Assembly (NCBI GenBank): GCA_002480085.1
Contig: DKPJ01000005.1
Span: forward strand, 1-64,000
Origin: Enterobacteriaceae bacterium UBA7338
Lineage (GTDB): Bacteria > Pseudomonadota > Gammaproteobacteria > Enterobacterales > Enterobacteriaceae
DNA length: 64,000 nucleotides
Direction of reading: 5' to 3'
Shown here: one piece after another, positions 16,785 to 25,929 of the stretch
Position numbering within the stretch: position 1 is the first letter of the stretch
Layout of the letters: the number at the start of each line of letters is the position of its first letter
Notes under the pieces: model-generated
Told to the model about the DNA's origin: nothing
Seen by the model: the letters and a program-made list of their open reading frames with translations, nothing else
Database searches by the model: none
Position numbers and translations under genes: made by a program

Positions 16785-18146
16785 TTAACGTCCAGGGAAT
16801 CCTGGCGGCATCATTCCTTTCATATTGCGCATCATTTTTGCCATCCCGCCCTTCTTCATCTTTTTCATCATGCGCTGCATGTCATCGAACTGCTTCAGCA
16901 GACGGTTCACATCCTGCACCTGCATGCCGCAGCCCGCCGCAATACGGCGCTTGCGGGAGCCTTTGATGATGTCCGGGTTGGCGCGCTCTTTCAGCGTCAT
17001 CGAGTTGATGATCGCTTCCATACGCACCAGAATTTTGTCGTCCATCTGGGATTTGACGTTGTCCGGCAGCTGGCCCATGCCCGGCAGCTTGCCCATCAGG
17101 CTGGCCATACCGCCCATGTTCTTCATCTGCTTCAGCTGCTCAAGGAAGTCGGTGAGGTCAAAGCCGTCGCCCTTCTTCAGCTTGTTCGCCAGCTTCTCTG
17201 CCTGCGCGCGGTCTACCTTGCTCTCGATATCTTCGATCAGCGACAGCACGTCGCCCATGCCGAGGATACGGGAGGCGATACGATCCGGGTGGAACGGCTC
17301 CAGCGCGTCGGTTTTCTCACCCACGCCGAGGAACTTGATCGGCTTGCCGGTGATATGGCGAATAGAGAGCGCCGCACCGCCGCGGGCGTCACCGTCAACC
17401 TTGGTCAGCACCACGCCGGTCAGCGGCAGCGCTTCGTTGAACGCCTTCGCCGTATTGGCGGCGTCCTGGCCGGTCATGGCATCGACGACGAACAGCGTCT
17501 CTACCGGATTAATGGCGGCGTGGACGTGCTTGATCTCGTCCATCATCGCTTCGTCAACGTGCAGACGACCGGCGGTATCCACCAGCAGCACGTCGTAGAA
17601 CTTCAGCTTCGCCTCTTTCAGCGCCGCGTTAACGATATCAACCGGCTTCTGCGCCACGTCGGAGGGGAAGAAATCGACGCCAACCTGCTGGGCCAGGGTC
17701 TCAAGCTGCTTGATCGCCGCCGGGCGATAGACGTCGGCAGAGACCACCAGCACCTTCTTCTTGTGCTTCTCGCGCAGGAACTTACCCAGCTTACCGACGC
17801 TGGTGGTTTTACCCGCACCCTGCAGGCCCGCCATCAGCACCACCGCAGGCGGCTGCGCGGCCAGGTTAAGCACCTGGTTCTCTTCGCCCATCGCCGCAAC
17901 CAGCTCGCCGCGTACGATTTTGACGAACTCCTGACCTGGGGTCAGGCTCTTGTTAACTTCATGACCAACCGATTTTTCTTTTACGCGGTTAATGAACTCG
18001 CGTACAACCGGCAGGGCGACGTCCGCTTCCAGCAGTGCCATTCGCACTTCGCGCAGCGTCTCTTTGATGTTCTCTTCGGTGAGGCGTCCACGGCCACTGA
18101 TATTGCGCAACGTGCGCGACAAACGATCGGTTAAATTATCAAACAT
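16785..18146 (-). CDS. ffh: Ffh, signal recognition particle protein
   Basis: SRP54 GTPase that, with 4.5S RNA, binds signal sequences and delivers ribosomes to FtsY. The 453 residues comprise the N-domain, the G-domain with P-loop GLQGAGKTT (about 107) and DTAGRL, and a Met-rich M-domain (about 300-453) ending in Met/Gly clusters (MKKMKKGGMAKMMRNMKGMM) that binds signal peptides and RNA. Divergent from ypjD. Confidence 0.99.
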   Translation of the reverse strand: MFDNLTDRLSRTLRNISGRGRLTEENIKETLREVRMALLEADVALPVVREFINRVKEKSVGHEVNKSLTPGQEFVKIVRGELVAAMGEENQVLNLAAQPPAVVLMAGLQGAGKTTSVGKLGKFLREKHKKKVLVVSADVYRPAAIKQLETLAQQVGVDFFPSDVAQKPVDIVNAALKEAKLKFYDVLLVDTAGRLHVDEAMMDEIKHVHAAINPVETLFVVDAMTGQDAANTAKAFNEALPLTGVVLTKVDGDARGGAALSIRHITGKPIKFLGVGEKTDALEPFHPDRIASRILGMGDVLSLIEDIESKVDRAQAEKLANKLKKGDGFDLTDFLEQLKQMKNMGGMASLMGKLPGMGQLPDNVKSQMDDKILVRMEAIINSMTLKERANPDIIKGSRKRRIAAGCGMQVQDVNRLLKQFDDMQRMMKKMKKGGMAKMMRNMKGMMPPGFPGR

Positions 18147-18311
18147 TGTCTTTCACCTGGGGTGGAAACGGTTGGCCGCCTGAGCGGCACATACATACGA
18201 TTTTGCGGCAGTATAACATGAAGCCGCTGCTGTTGGGATGCAAGGGTTGGAGGTAAGGTCGCGTAACGCTATACTGCCTCTCTTCTATCTACTGCAACTA
18301 TCGACATCACT

Positions 18312-19103
18312 ATGCCCGTTTTTGCCCTGCTTGCGCTTATCGCTTACTCCGTCAGTCTGGCGCTGATTATTCCCGGCCTGCTGCAAAAAAACAGCGGCTG
18401 GCGACGGATGGCTATCATCTCTGCGGTCATCGCCCTGGTAAGCCATGCGCTGGCCCTGGAGGCGCGCATTTTTCCCGACGGCGATACGGGACAGAACCTG
18501 AGCCTGCTCAACGTCGGCTCGCTGGTCAGCCTGATGATCTGTACGGTAATGACCATCGTGGCCTCGAAGAATCGCGGCTGGCTGCTGCTGCCTATCGTCT
18601 ATGCCTTCGCGCTGATCAACCTGGCCTTCGCCACCTTTGTGCCCAATGAGTTCATCACCCACCTCGAAGCGACGCCGGGAATGATGGTGCACATTGGCCT
18701 GTCGCTGTTTGCCTATGCGACGCTGATTATCGCCGCCATGTATGCCCTGCAGCTGGCGTGGATCGACTACCAGCTGAAGAACAAGCGCCTGGCCTTCAGC
18801 AGCGAGATGCCGCCGCTGATGAGCATCGAGCGCAAGATGTTCCACATCACCCAGATCGGCGTGGTGCTGCTCACCCTGACGCTCTGCACGGGCCTGTTCT
18901 ACATGCGTAACCTGTTCAGCATGGAGAACATCGATAAGGCGGTGCTCTCAATCATTGCCTGGTTTGTCTATATCGTTCTGCTGTGGGGGCACTATCATAA
19001 AGGATGGCGCGGCCGCCCGGTGGTCTGGTTTAACGTGGCGGGCGCAGGCCTTCTCACGCTGGCTTACTTTGGTAGCCGCGTTGTTCAGCAGTTTGCTGGC
19101 TAA
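18312..19103 (+). CDS. ypjD: YpjD, CcsA-like inner-membrane protein
   Basis: A 263-residue protein with about eight hydrophobic segments, of the cytochrome c assembly (CcsA/CcmC) family, although a haem role for YpjD has not been shown. The loop RGWLLLPIVYAFALIN and the C-terminal WGHYHKGWRGR match the E. coli protein. The downstream yfjD start follows 30 bp later, so the two are probably co-transcribed; both have been linked to divalent-cation (cobalt/magnesium) phenotypes in Salmonella. Confidence 0.93.
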   Translation: MPVFALLALIAYSVSLALIIPGLLQKNSGWRRMAIISAVIALVSHALALEARIFPDGDTGQNLSLLNVGSLVSLMICTVMTIVASKNRGWLLLPIVYAFALINLAFATFVPNEFITHLEATPGMMVHIGLSLFAYATLIIAAMYALQLAWIDYQLKNKRLAFSSEMPPLMSIERKMFHITQIGVVLLTLTLCTGLFYMRNLFSMENIDKAVLSIIAWFVYIVLLWGHYHKGWRGRPVVWFNVAGAGLLTLAYFGSRVVQQFAG

Positions 19104-19133
19104 GTACACCCGTTAAGCACGTAAGGAACTCTC

Positions 19134-20420
19134 TTGGAACACATCTCCACCACCACGCTGATTATCACGCTGATCGTCATGGTGGTGATCTCCGCCTACT
19201 TCTCCGGCTCCGAAACCGGCATGATGACGCTGAACCGCTACCGGCTGCGTCATATGGCGAAGCAGGGCAACCGCGCAGCAAAGCGCGTAGAAAAATTGCT
19301 GCGTAAGCCTGACCGTCTCATCAGCCTGGTGCTGATCGGCAATAACCTGGTTAACATCCTCGCCTCCGCTATCGGCACCATCGTCGGGATGCGCCTCTAC
19401 GGCAACGCCGGGGTGGCGATTGCCACCGGGGTACTGACCTTTGTGGTGCTAGTCTTTGCCGAGGTGCTGCCGAAAACCATCGCCGCGCTCTACCCGGAAA
19501 AGGTGGCCTTCCCCAGCAGCGTTCTGCTCGGGCCGCTACAGATCGTCATGATGCCGCTGGTGTGGCTGCTCAATACCGTGACCCGCCTGCTGATGCGCAT
19601 GGTCGGCATCAAGGCCGACGTGGTGGTGAGCAGCGCCCTGAGCAAAGAGGAGCTGCGCACCATCGTGCATGAATCGCGCTCGCAGATGTCACGCCGTAAC
19701 CAGGATATGCTGCTGTCGGTGCTGGATCTGGAGAAGGTCAGCGTTAACGACATCATGGTGCCGCGCAATGAGATTGTCGGTATCGACATCAACGACGACT
19801 GGAAATCCATTGTTCGCCAGCTAACCCACTCTCCGCACGGGCGCATCGTGCTCTACCGTGAATCGCTGGACGACACCATCAGCATGCTGCGGGTGCGCGA
19901 AGCCTATCGCCTGATGACCGAAAAGCAGGAGTTTACCAAAGAGATGCTGCTGCGGGCGGCAGATGAGATCTACTACATCCCTGAAGGCACGCCGCTCAAC
20001 GTCCAGCTGGTGAAATTCCAGCGTAACAAGAAGAAGGTGGGGCTGGTGGTGGATGAGTACGGCGACGTGCAGGGCCTGCTGACGGTGGAGGATATTCTCG
20101 AAGAGATCGTCGGCGACTTTACCACCTCGATGTCCCCTACCCTTGCTGAAGAGGTCACCCCGCAGAACGACGGTTCGGTGATCATCGACGGCACCGCCAA
20201 CGTGCGTGAGCTGAATAAGGCCTTTAACTGGCAGCTGCCGGAAGAGGAGGCGCGCACCATCAACGGCATGCTGCTGGAGGCGTTAGAGGAGATCCCGGCC
20301 GCAGGCACGCGGGTGCGTATCGCCCAGTACGACATCGATATTCTCGACGTGCAGGACAACATGATTAAGCAGGTGAAGGTGCTGCCGGTAAAACCGCTGC
20401 GGGAGAGCGTAACCGAGTAG
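19134..20420 (+). CDS. yfjD: YfjD (CorB-like) CBS/CorC-domain membrane protein
   Basis: The 428-residue protein has an N-terminal DUF21/CNNM transmembrane domain (about 1-180, including YFSGSETGMMTLN), two CBS domains (about 195-330) and a C-terminal CorC/HlyC domain. The family is implicated in Mg2+/Co2+ efflux or tolerance. The start is TTG at 19134 with AAGGAA in front, giving MEHISTTTL as in E. coli. A duplicated BIME follows the stop codon. Confidence 0.95.
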   Translation: MEHISTTTLIITLIVMVVISAYFSGSETGMMTLNRYRLRHMAKQGNRAAKRVEKLLRKPDRLISLVLIGNNLVNILASAIGTIVGMRLYGNAGVAIATGVLTFVVLVFAEVLPKTIAALYPEKVAFPSSVLLGPLQIVMMPLVWLLNTVTRLLMRMVGIKADVVVSSALSKEELRTIVHESRSQMSRRNQDMLLSVLDLEKVSVNDIMVPRNEIVGIDINDDWKSIVRQLTHSPHGRIVLYRESLDDTISMLRVREAYRLMTEKQEFTKEMLLRAADEIYYIPEGTPLNVQLVKFQRNKKKVGLVVDEYGDVQGLLTVEDILEEIVGDFTTSMSPTLAEEVTPQNDGSVIIDGTANVRELNKAFNWQLPEEEARTINGMLLEALEEIPAAGTRVRIAQYDIDILDVQDNMIKQVKVLPVKPLRESVTE

Positions 20421-20425
20421 ATGAT

Positions 20426-20618
20426 GTAGGCCGGGCAAACGCAGTGCCGCCCGGTATAACAGCCTCAGCACAGTAACGCCCGGTGGCGCTTCGCTTACCG
20501 GGCCTACAAATTACACCGGCCCGCCGTAGGCCGGGCAAACGCAGTGCCGCCCGGCATAACAGCCTCAGCACAGTAACGCCCGGTGGCGCTTCGCTTACCG
20601 GGCCTACAAATTACACCG
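20426..20618. repeat. Tandemly duplicated BIME (paired REP elements)
   Basis: Two copies of a 93-bp unit (20426-20518 and 20526-20618), exactly 100 bp apart, differ at one base (20455 T versus 20555 C). Each copy holds two opposed REP palindromes (GCCGGGCAAACGCAGTGCCG type and GCCCGGTGGCGCTTCGCT type). The pair lies between the convergent genes yfjD and grpE, a classic REP/BIME position where it can stabilise 3' ends or bind gyrase, IHF or Pol I. Confidence 0.92.
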
Positions 20619-20636
20619 TGCTTACTCTGGTGCTGA

Positions 20637-21230
20637 TTAGCCCTTCGCTTTCGCGACGGTCACCATCGCGGCACGCAGGGTGCGGCCATTCAGGGTGTAG
20701 CCTTTCTGCATCACGCCCAGCACGTTGCCTGCCGCGACCTCTTCAGATTCAACCATCGCAATCGCCTGATGAACGTTCGGATCCAGCGGCACGTTGGTGT
20801 CAGCAACCACCTCAACGCCAAACTTGCGCACGACGTCCAGCATCGACTTCATGGTCAGCTCGATACCTTCCACCATCGGTGCCAGCTCTGGGTTAGCTTT
20901 ATCCGCCACTTCCAGCGCCCGATCCAGGCTGTCGATCACCGGCAGCAGCTCATTGATAAACTTCTCCAGCGCAAACTTGTGCGCCTTCTCAATGTCCAGT
21001 TCGGTACGGCGACGCAGGTTCTCCATCTCCGCTTTGATGCGCAGGACACCGTCACGCTCGCGATTTTGCGCCTCAACCAGCTGTGCTTCGAGGTTCGCAA
21101 TTTTCTCATCGCGCGGATCCACCTGCTCAACAGAAGCGTCAGGCTCTACTGCCTCAACCTCTTCGTGCTGCTCCGTGATAATTTCTTCCGGGGCTTGCCC
21201 CTCAGGCGTTTTCTGTTCTTTACTACTCAT
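20637..21230 (-). CDS. grpE: GrpE, nucleotide exchange factor of DnaK
   Basis: Releases ADP from DnaK and acts as a thermosensor. The 197-residue protein (same length as E. coli) has a long N-terminal coiled coil (about 40-90) and a C-terminal beta-wing domain (FGVEVVADTNVPLDPNVHQA). The start at 21230 gives MSSKEQKTPEGQ; an in-frame ATG at 21254 only adds eight unconserved residues. A sigma-32 promoter lies upstream. Divergent from nadK. Confidence 0.98.
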   Translation of the reverse strand: MSSKEQKTPEGQAPEEIITEQHEEVEAVEPDASVEQVDPRDEKIANLEAQLVEAQNRERDGVLRIKAEMENLRRRTELDIEKAHKFALEKFINELLPVIDSLDRALEVADKANPELAPMVEGIELTMKSMLDVVRKFGVEVVADTNVPLDPNVHQAIAMVESEEVAAGNVLGVMQKGYTLNGRTLRAAMVTVAKAKG

Positions 21231-21274
21231 GAATTTCTCCGCGTTTTTTTGCATTGATCTCGCTAACTTCGCTT

Positions 21275-21303
21275 ATTATGGGGATCAGTTTTGCGGTTTC
21301 AAG
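21275..21303 (-). promoter_or_regulatory. Sigma-32 promoter of grpE
   Basis: On the minus strand CTTGAAA (21297-21303), 13 bp, then CCCCATAAT (21275-21283): essentially the sigma-32 consensus. It lies 45 bp upstream of the grpE start codon. Confidence 0.87.
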
Positions 21304-21351
21304 AGAAGCCTTAAGATTGTCACCCTTCATTTGGCAAAAGGACTCCAGATA

Positions 21352-22230
21352 ATGAGTACTCATTTCACCTGTATTGGGATTGTCGGCCACCCGCGTCACC
21401 CTACGGCGCTGACCACACATGAGATGCTCTGGCGCTGGCTGTCTGACCGGGGATATGACGTTATCGTTGAGCAGCAGATTGCCCAGGAGCTAAAGCTCAC
21501 CAACGTGCGTACCGGCACGCTGGCGGAGATTGGCCAGCAGGCGGATCTGGCGGTGGTGGTCGGCGGCGACGGCAATATGCTCGGCGCAGCCCGCACCCTG
21601 GCGCGCTACGATATCAAGGTGATCGGCATCAACCGCGGCAACCTCGGCTTTCTGACCGATCTCGACCCGGACAACGCCCAGCAGCAGCTGGCGGACGTGC
21701 TTGAAGGGCACTACATCACCGAAAAACGCTTCTTGCTGGAGGCCCAGGTGTGCCAGCACGACTGTCAGAAGCGGATCAGCACCGCCATCAATGAGGTGGT
21801 TCTCCATCCGGGCAAGGTGGCGCACATGATCGAGTTTGAGGTCTATATCGATGAGGTGTTTGCCTTCTCCCAGCGCTCGGATGGACTTATTATCTCCACC
21901 CCCACCGGCTCCACGGCCTACTCGCTGTCGGCGGGCGGTCCCATCCTGACCCCGTCGCTGGACGCCATTACCCTGGTACCGATGTTCCCCCATACGCTGT
22001 CGGCTCGCCCGCTGGTGATCAACAGCAGCAGCACCATTCGCCTGCGCTTCTCCCACCGGCGTAACGATCTGGAGATCAGCTGCGACAGCCAGATTGCCCT
22101 GCCGATCCAGGAGGGCGAGGATGTGCTGATCCGCCGCTGTGACTACCATCTCAACCTGATCCATCCGAAGGATTACAGCTACTTTAACACCCTGAGTTCC
22201 AAGCTGGGCTGGTCAAAAAAATTGTTCTGA
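21352..22230 (+). CDS. nadK: NadK, NAD kinase
   Basis: Phosphorylates NAD to NADP with ATP, an essential step. The 292-residue protein has the GGDGN motif (VVVGGDGNMLGAAR), the Asn-Glu site (TAINEVVLHP) and the Gly-rich conserved region (SPTGSTAYSLSAGG type). The open frame runs far upstream through grpE antisense, but the start at 21352 gives the expected MSTHFTCIGIVGHPRHP. Confidence 0.98.
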   Translation: MSTHFTCIGIVGHPRHPTALTTHEMLWRWLSDRGYDVIVEQQIAQELKLTNVRTGTLAEIGQQADLAVVVGGDGNMLGAARTLARYDIKVIGINRGNLGFLTDLDPDNAQQQLADVLEGHYITEKRFLLEAQVCQHDCQKRISTAINEVVLHPGKVAHMIEFEVYIDEVFAFSQRSDGLIISTPTGSTAYSLSAGGPILTPSLDAITLVPMFPHTLSARPLVINSSSTIRLRFSHRRNDLEISCDSQIALPIQEGEDVLIRRCDYHLNLIHPKDYSYFNTLSSKLGWSKKLF

Positions 22231-22248
22231 AATCGACGACGGGTGCTT

Positions 22249-22290
22249 TACTGGATATAAAACCTGTTTATACTGTACGAAAACACAGTT
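22249..22290 (+). promoter_or_regulatory. recN SOS control region: two LexA boxes and promoter
   Basis: The proximal box (22271-22290) contains a perfect CTGT-N8-ACAG (22273-22288). A weaker box at 22249-22268 has CTGG-N8-CCTG; E. coli has CTGT-N8-CCAG there. The likely -10 TATACT (22269-22274) overlaps the strong box, as expected for SOS repression of recN. Confidence 0.82.
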
Positions 22291-22316
22291 ATGGTTTTTC
22301 ATACAGGAAAGCGGCT

Positions 22317-23978
22317 ATGCTGGCACAACTGACCATCAGTAATTTTGCAATTGTTCGCGAGCTGGAAATTGATTTTCACAGCGGCATGACCGCCATTACT
22401 GGCGAAACCGGCGCGGGTAAATCCATTGCCATCGATGCGCTCGGGCTGTGCCTCGGCGGGCGTGCGGAAGCCGACATGGTTCGCACCGACGCCGCGCGTG
22501 CCGATCTCTGCGCCCGCTTCTCCCTGAAAGACACCCCTGCTGCCCAGCGCTGGCTGGAAGAGAACCAGCTCGAGGATGGCCGTGAGTGCCTGCTGCGCCG
22601 CGTCATCAGCAGCGATGGCCGCTCTCGCGGCTTTATCAACGGCACCGCGGTGCCGCTCTCCCAGCTGCGCGAGCTGGGCCAGCTTCTTATCCAGATCCAC
22701 GGCCAGCACGCGCACCAGCTGCTGACCAAGTCCGATCACCAGAAAACTCTGCTCGACGGCTATGCCGGTGAGTATGCCCTCACCCAGCAGATGGCAGAGC
22801 ACTACCGCCTGTGGAACCACAGCTGCCGCGAGCTGGCCCAGCACCAGCAGTTGAGCCAGGAGCGCAGCGCCCGCGCCGAGCTGCTGCACTATCAGCTGAA
22901 AGAGCTGAACGACTTCAGTCCGCAGCCGGGTGAGTTTGAGCGTATTGACGAAGAGTACAAGCGTCTCGCCAACAGCGGCCAGCTGCTGAGCACCAGCCAG
23001 CACGCCCTGACGCTGCTCGCCGACAGCGACGACGCCAACCTCCAGAGCCAGCTCTACACCGCGCGCCAGATGGTGACCGAGCTGGTGGGCATGGACGGCA
23101 AGCTCTCCAGCGTGCTCGATATGCTGGAAGAGGCCGCCATTCAGCTGAGCGAGGCCAGCGACGAGCTGCGCCACTACTGCGATCGCCTCGACCTCGATCC
23201 GAACCGCCTGTACGAGCTGGAGCAGCGCATCGCCAAACAGATTTCGCTGGCGCGCAAGCATCACGTCACCCCGGAAGAGCTGCCGGCGCACTATCAGGCG
23301 CTGCTTGACGAGCAGCAGCAGCTTGACGATCAGGCCGACTCCCAGGAGACGCTCTCCCTGGCGGTGCAGAAGCACCATCAGCAGGCGCTGACCACCGCGC
23401 AGCTGCTGCATGCGCAGCGAGTGAAGTATGCCCAGGAGCTGGGCGGGCTGATTACCGAGAGCATGCATGCCCTGTCGATGCCGCACGGTCGTTTCCATAT
23501 CGACGTCAGCTTTGACGAACGTCACCTGACGCTGGAAGGGGCGGACCGCATTGAGTTCCGCGTGACCACCAACCCGGGCCAGCCGATGCAGGCGATCTCG
23601 AAGGTGGCCTCCGGTGGTGAGCTGTCGCGTATTGCTCTGGCCATCCAGGTGATTACCGCCCGTAAGATGGAGACCCCGGCGCTGATTTTCGATGAGGTTG
23701 ACGTGGGTATCAGCGGTCCGACCGCGGCCGTAGTTGGCAAGCTGCTGCGCCAGCTGGGCGAGTCCACCCAGGTGATGTGCGTAACGCACCTGCCGCAGGT
23801 GGCGGGCTGTGGTCACCACCACTTCTACGTCAGCAAAGAGACCGACGGTGCCATGACCGAAACGCACATGCAGCCGCTGGATAAAAAGGCGCGGCTGCAG
23901 GAGCTGGCGCGCCTGCTTGGCGGTAGCGAAGTCACTCGTAACACGCTGGCTAATGCTAAAGAACTACTGGCGGCCTAA
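22317..23978 (+). CDS. recN: RecN, SMC-like DNA repair ATPase
   Basis: Acts early in double-strand-break repair by holding DNA ends or sisters together. The 553 residues comprise a Walker A domain (GETGAGKSIAID, about 30), a long coiled coil (about 150-370) and a C-terminal head with the ABC-type signature VASGGELSRIALA and Walker B ALIFDEVDVGISG. SOS-regulated through the LexA boxes at 22249-22290. A long open frame on the opposite strand is only its shadow. Confidence 0.97.
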   Translation: MLAQLTISNFAIVRELEIDFHSGMTAITGETGAGKSIAIDALGLCLGGRAEADMVRTDAARADLCARFSLKDTPAAQRWLEENQLEDGRECLLRRVISSDGRSRGFINGTAVPLSQLRELGQLLIQIHGQHAHQLLTKSDHQKTLLDGYAGEYALTQQMAEHYRLWNHSCRELAQHQQLSQERSARAELLHYQLKELNDFSPQPGEFERIDEEYKRLANSGQLLSTSQHALTLLADSDDANLQSQLYTARQMVTELVGMDGKLSSVLDMLEEAAIQLSEASDELRHYCDRLDLDPNRLYELEQRIAKQISLARKHHVTPEELPAHYQALLDEQQQLDDQADSQETLSLAVQKHHQQALTTAQLLHAQRVKYAQELGGLITESMHALSMPHGRFHIDVSFDERHLTLEGADRIEFRVTTNPGQPMQAISKVASGGELSRIALAIQVITARKMETPALIFDEVDVGISGPTAAVVGKLLRQLGESTQVMCVTHLPQVAGCGHHHFYVSKETDGAMTETHMQPLDKKARLQELARLLGGSEVTRNTLANAKELLAA

Positions 23979-24115
23979 ACTTTTCGGCTAATTCAGGGTC
24001 ATAGTGAGACATAAAATCGCCGCTGGACCATTTTAATGTGGTAAAAGGTCTATTATGATCGGCATATTACAAATGAGCCGTGCACTGCTCAGGCCCGAAA
24101 AGGAATCAAATCACT

Positions 24116-24454
24116 ATGCGCTGTAAAACGCTGGCTGCTGCCGCAGCGGTTCTTCTGATGATGACTGCAGGCTGTTCCACTCTGGAGAAAGTGGTTTACC
24201 GCCCAGATATCAACCAGGGGAACTATCTGGCACCTAACGACATCTCTAAAATTCGTATCGGCATGACGCAACAGCAGGTTGCCTATGCGCTGGGTACCCC
24301 GATGATGAGCGATCCGTTTGGTACCAATACCTGGTTCTACGTGTTCCGCCAGCAGCCAGGCCATGAGGATGTCACGCAGCAGACGCTGACCCTGACCTTT
24401 AACAGCAACGGTGTGCTGACCAACATCGATAACAAACCGGCCCTGACCAACTAG
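24116..24454 (+). CDS. bamE: BamE (SmpA), outer-membrane lipoprotein of the BAM complex
   Basis: Small lipoprotein that stabilises BamA-BamD and binds phosphatidylglycerol. The 112-residue precursor has a signal peptide with lipobox MTAGC (Cys20) and the SmpA/OmlA domain (RPDINQGNYL; IGMTQQQVAYALGTP; DPFGTNTWFY). The start at 24116 matches E. coli; an earlier ATG at 24080 lacks support. Confidence 0.97.
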   Translation: MRCKTLAAAAAVLLMMTAGCSTLEKVVYRPDINQGNYLAPNDISKIRIGMTQQQVAYALGTPMMSDPFGTNTWFYVFRQQPGHEDVTQQTLTLTFNSNGVLTNIDNKPALTN

Positions 24455-24473
24455 GTTCCGCCAGGTAAAAAAC

Positions 24474-24500
24474 AAAAAGCGCTCGGTGAGCGCTTTTTTT
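24474..24500 (+). terminator. Terminator of bamE
   Basis: Stem AGCGCTC / GAGCGCT (24478-24484, 24488-24494) with flanking A5 and T7. It lies between the convergent bamE and ratB and can work in both directions. Confidence 0.9.
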
Positions 24501-24514
24501 GTTTGAGCACACGA

Positions 24515-24805
24515 CTACTCGTCGTCCGCCTTCTCCGCGCGTTTGCGCCGCAGCTCCTTTGGATCGGCAATCAGCGGACGATAGATCTCCACCCGGTCAC
24601 CGTCCTGCACCGCGTCGGCAAGCTTCGCCGGACGGCTGAAGATACCTACCTTGTTTTTGGCAAGATCGATATCCGAGCGCAGCTCCAGCAGGCCAGAGGC
24701 GTTGATCGCCTCTTCTACCGTTGCCCCTTCGCTCAGCGTTACGCGCTGCAGGTACTGCTTCTCCGGCAGGGCATAGGCCACTTCAACGCGAATCTCATCC
24801 GGCAC
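24515..24805 (-). CDS. ratB: RatB (YfjF), ubiquitin-like-fold partner gene of ratA
   Basis: A 96-residue member of the RnfH/UPF0125 family, with a beta-grasp fold and unknown function. The start is GTG at 24805, preceded by AGAGG and giving exactly the E. coli length; upstream in-frame ATGs lie inside ratA and lack homology. Overlaps the end of ratA by 11 bp, so translation is coupled. Confidence 0.9.
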   Translation of the reverse strand: MPDEIRVEVAYALPEKQYLQRVTLSEGATVEEAINASGLLELRSDIDLAKNKVGIFSRPAKLADAVQDGDRVEIYRPLIADPKELRRKRAEKADDE

Positions 24806-25232
24806 TGTAAACCTCTTTGGCGCGATGGGTAAACGCCTGCACCATGTTTGAGGCCAGCTCTTTAAACACGCGGCCAAAGGCCAGCTCAATCAGCTTGTTG
24901 GTAAATTCAAAGTCCAGATTGAACTCGATGCGGCAGGCATCCGGACTCAGCGGGGTAAACCGCCAGCCGCCCATCAGCTGCTTAAAGGGACCATCCACCA
25001 GCTGCATGAGAATGCTTTGGTTATCGGTAAGCGTGTTACGGGTGGTGAACGTCTTACTGATGCCCGCCTTCGAGACATCAACGGCAGCCGTCATCTGCGT
25101 CGGGCTTGCCTCCAGTACCCGGCTGCCGGTACAGCCTGGCAAAAATTCCGGGTAGGACTTTACGTCGTTCACTAATTGATACATCTGTTCTGCGCTGTAA
25201 GGCACTAAAGCAGTTCGGCTTATCTGCGGCAT
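24795..25232 (-). CDS. ratA: RatA (YfjG), START-domain / COQ10-like protein
   Basis: A 145-residue polyketide cyclase/START-fold protein (MPQISRTALVPYS; PGCTGSRVLEASP). E. coli RatA was reported to inhibit 70S formation by binding 50S, but it also belongs to the COQ10 family associated with ubiquinone function, so the toxin view is uncertain. The start at 25232 is the common MPQIS start; a longer version from 25271 is possible and is annotated for some homologues. Divergent from smpB. Confidence 0.9.
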   Translation of the reverse strand: MPQISRTALVPYSAEQMYQLVNDVKSYPEFLPGCTGSRVLEASPTQMTAAVDVSKAGISKTFTTRNTLTDNQSILMQLVDGPFKQLMGGWRFTPLSPDACRIEFNLDFEFTNKLIELAFGRVFKELASNMVQAFTHRAKEVYSAG

Positions 25233-25386
25233 AGCGTTATCCTGAGGTCTACACCTCATAAATAATAACATTTCCTGTCCAGGAAAGGAAAACGCAAAGC
25301 CAAACTCATGCTAATATAACGCGTTACACCTCGCAGGATAGATGGGGTATTTTTCAACAGCTGATTACCGACGATTTACGATACTT

Positions 25387-25869
25387 ATGACAAAGAAAAA
25401 AGCACATAAACCGGGTTCCGCTACCATTGCGCTAAACAAGCGCGCCCGTCACGAATATTTTATCGAGGAAGAGTTTGAAGCGGGTCTCTCTCTCCAGGGT
25501 TGGGAAGTGAAGTCCCTGCGCGCCGGGAAGGCTAACATCGGCGACAGCTATGTGATCCTGATTGAGGGCGAAGCCTACCTGTTCGGGGCCAACTTTACGC
25601 CGCTGAGCGTTGCCTCCAGCCACGTCGTCTGCGACCCTACCCGCAACCGCAAGCTGCTGCTCAACCAGCGCGAGCTGGACACTCTCTATGGCCGCGTAAA
25701 CCGCGAAGGCTATACCGTTGTCGCCCTGTCGCTCTACTGGAAAAATGCCTGGTGCAAAGTGAAGATCGGCGTTGCCCGCGGTAAGAAACAGCACGACAAA
25801 CGCTCCGATGTGAAAGAGCGCGAGTGGCAGGTAGATAAAGCCCGCATTATGAAGAACGCCGGACGCTAA
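25387..25869 (+). CDS. smpB: SmpB, tmRNA-binding protein
   Basis: Binds tmRNA and mimics part of a tRNA to rescue stalled ribosomes. The 160-residue OB-fold protein starts MTKKKAHKPG and has the lysine/arginine-rich C-terminal tail (GKKQHDKRSDVKEREWQVDK) that reads the mRNA channel. The start at 25387 matches E. coli. Its partner ssrA is normally immediately downstream but here lies about 17.7 kb away, beyond the adhesin operon. Confidence 0.98.
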   Translation: MTKKKAHKPGSATIALNKRARHEYFIEEEFEAGLSLQGWEVKSLRAGKANIGDSYVILIEGEAYLFGANFTPLSVASSHVVCDPTRNRKLLLNQRELDTLYGRVNREGYTVVALSLYWKNAWCKVKIGVARGKKQHDKRSDVKEREWQVDKARIMKNAGR

Positions 25870-25889
25870 TCTCTCCGCTTGCAGCACCT

Positions 25890-25910
25890 CCCTCTCCGCT
25901 GGGGAGAGGG
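25890..25910. terminator. Hairpin between convergent smpB and adhesin operon
   Basis: Stem CCCTCTCC / GGAGAGGG (25890-25897, 25903-25910) lies in the 60-bp gap between two convergent genes. There is no T-run, so it is more likely an RNA 3'-end stabiliser or a weak terminator. Confidence 0.5.
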
Positions 25911-25929
25911 TGTGCGTACAACGGATTAT

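Noticed and set aside
20794..21351. Upstream extension of the nadK frame (478 codons in total)
   Set aside because: The extra part is antisense to grpE and has no homology; nadK starts at 21352 with the conserved N-terminus.
22299..23867. 522-codon open frame on the minus strand opposite recN
   Set aside because: It lies wholly within recN, has low-complexity Leu/Gln/Ala/Val-rich composition typical of the reverse frame of a GC-rich gene, and has no ribosome site or recognisable domain.
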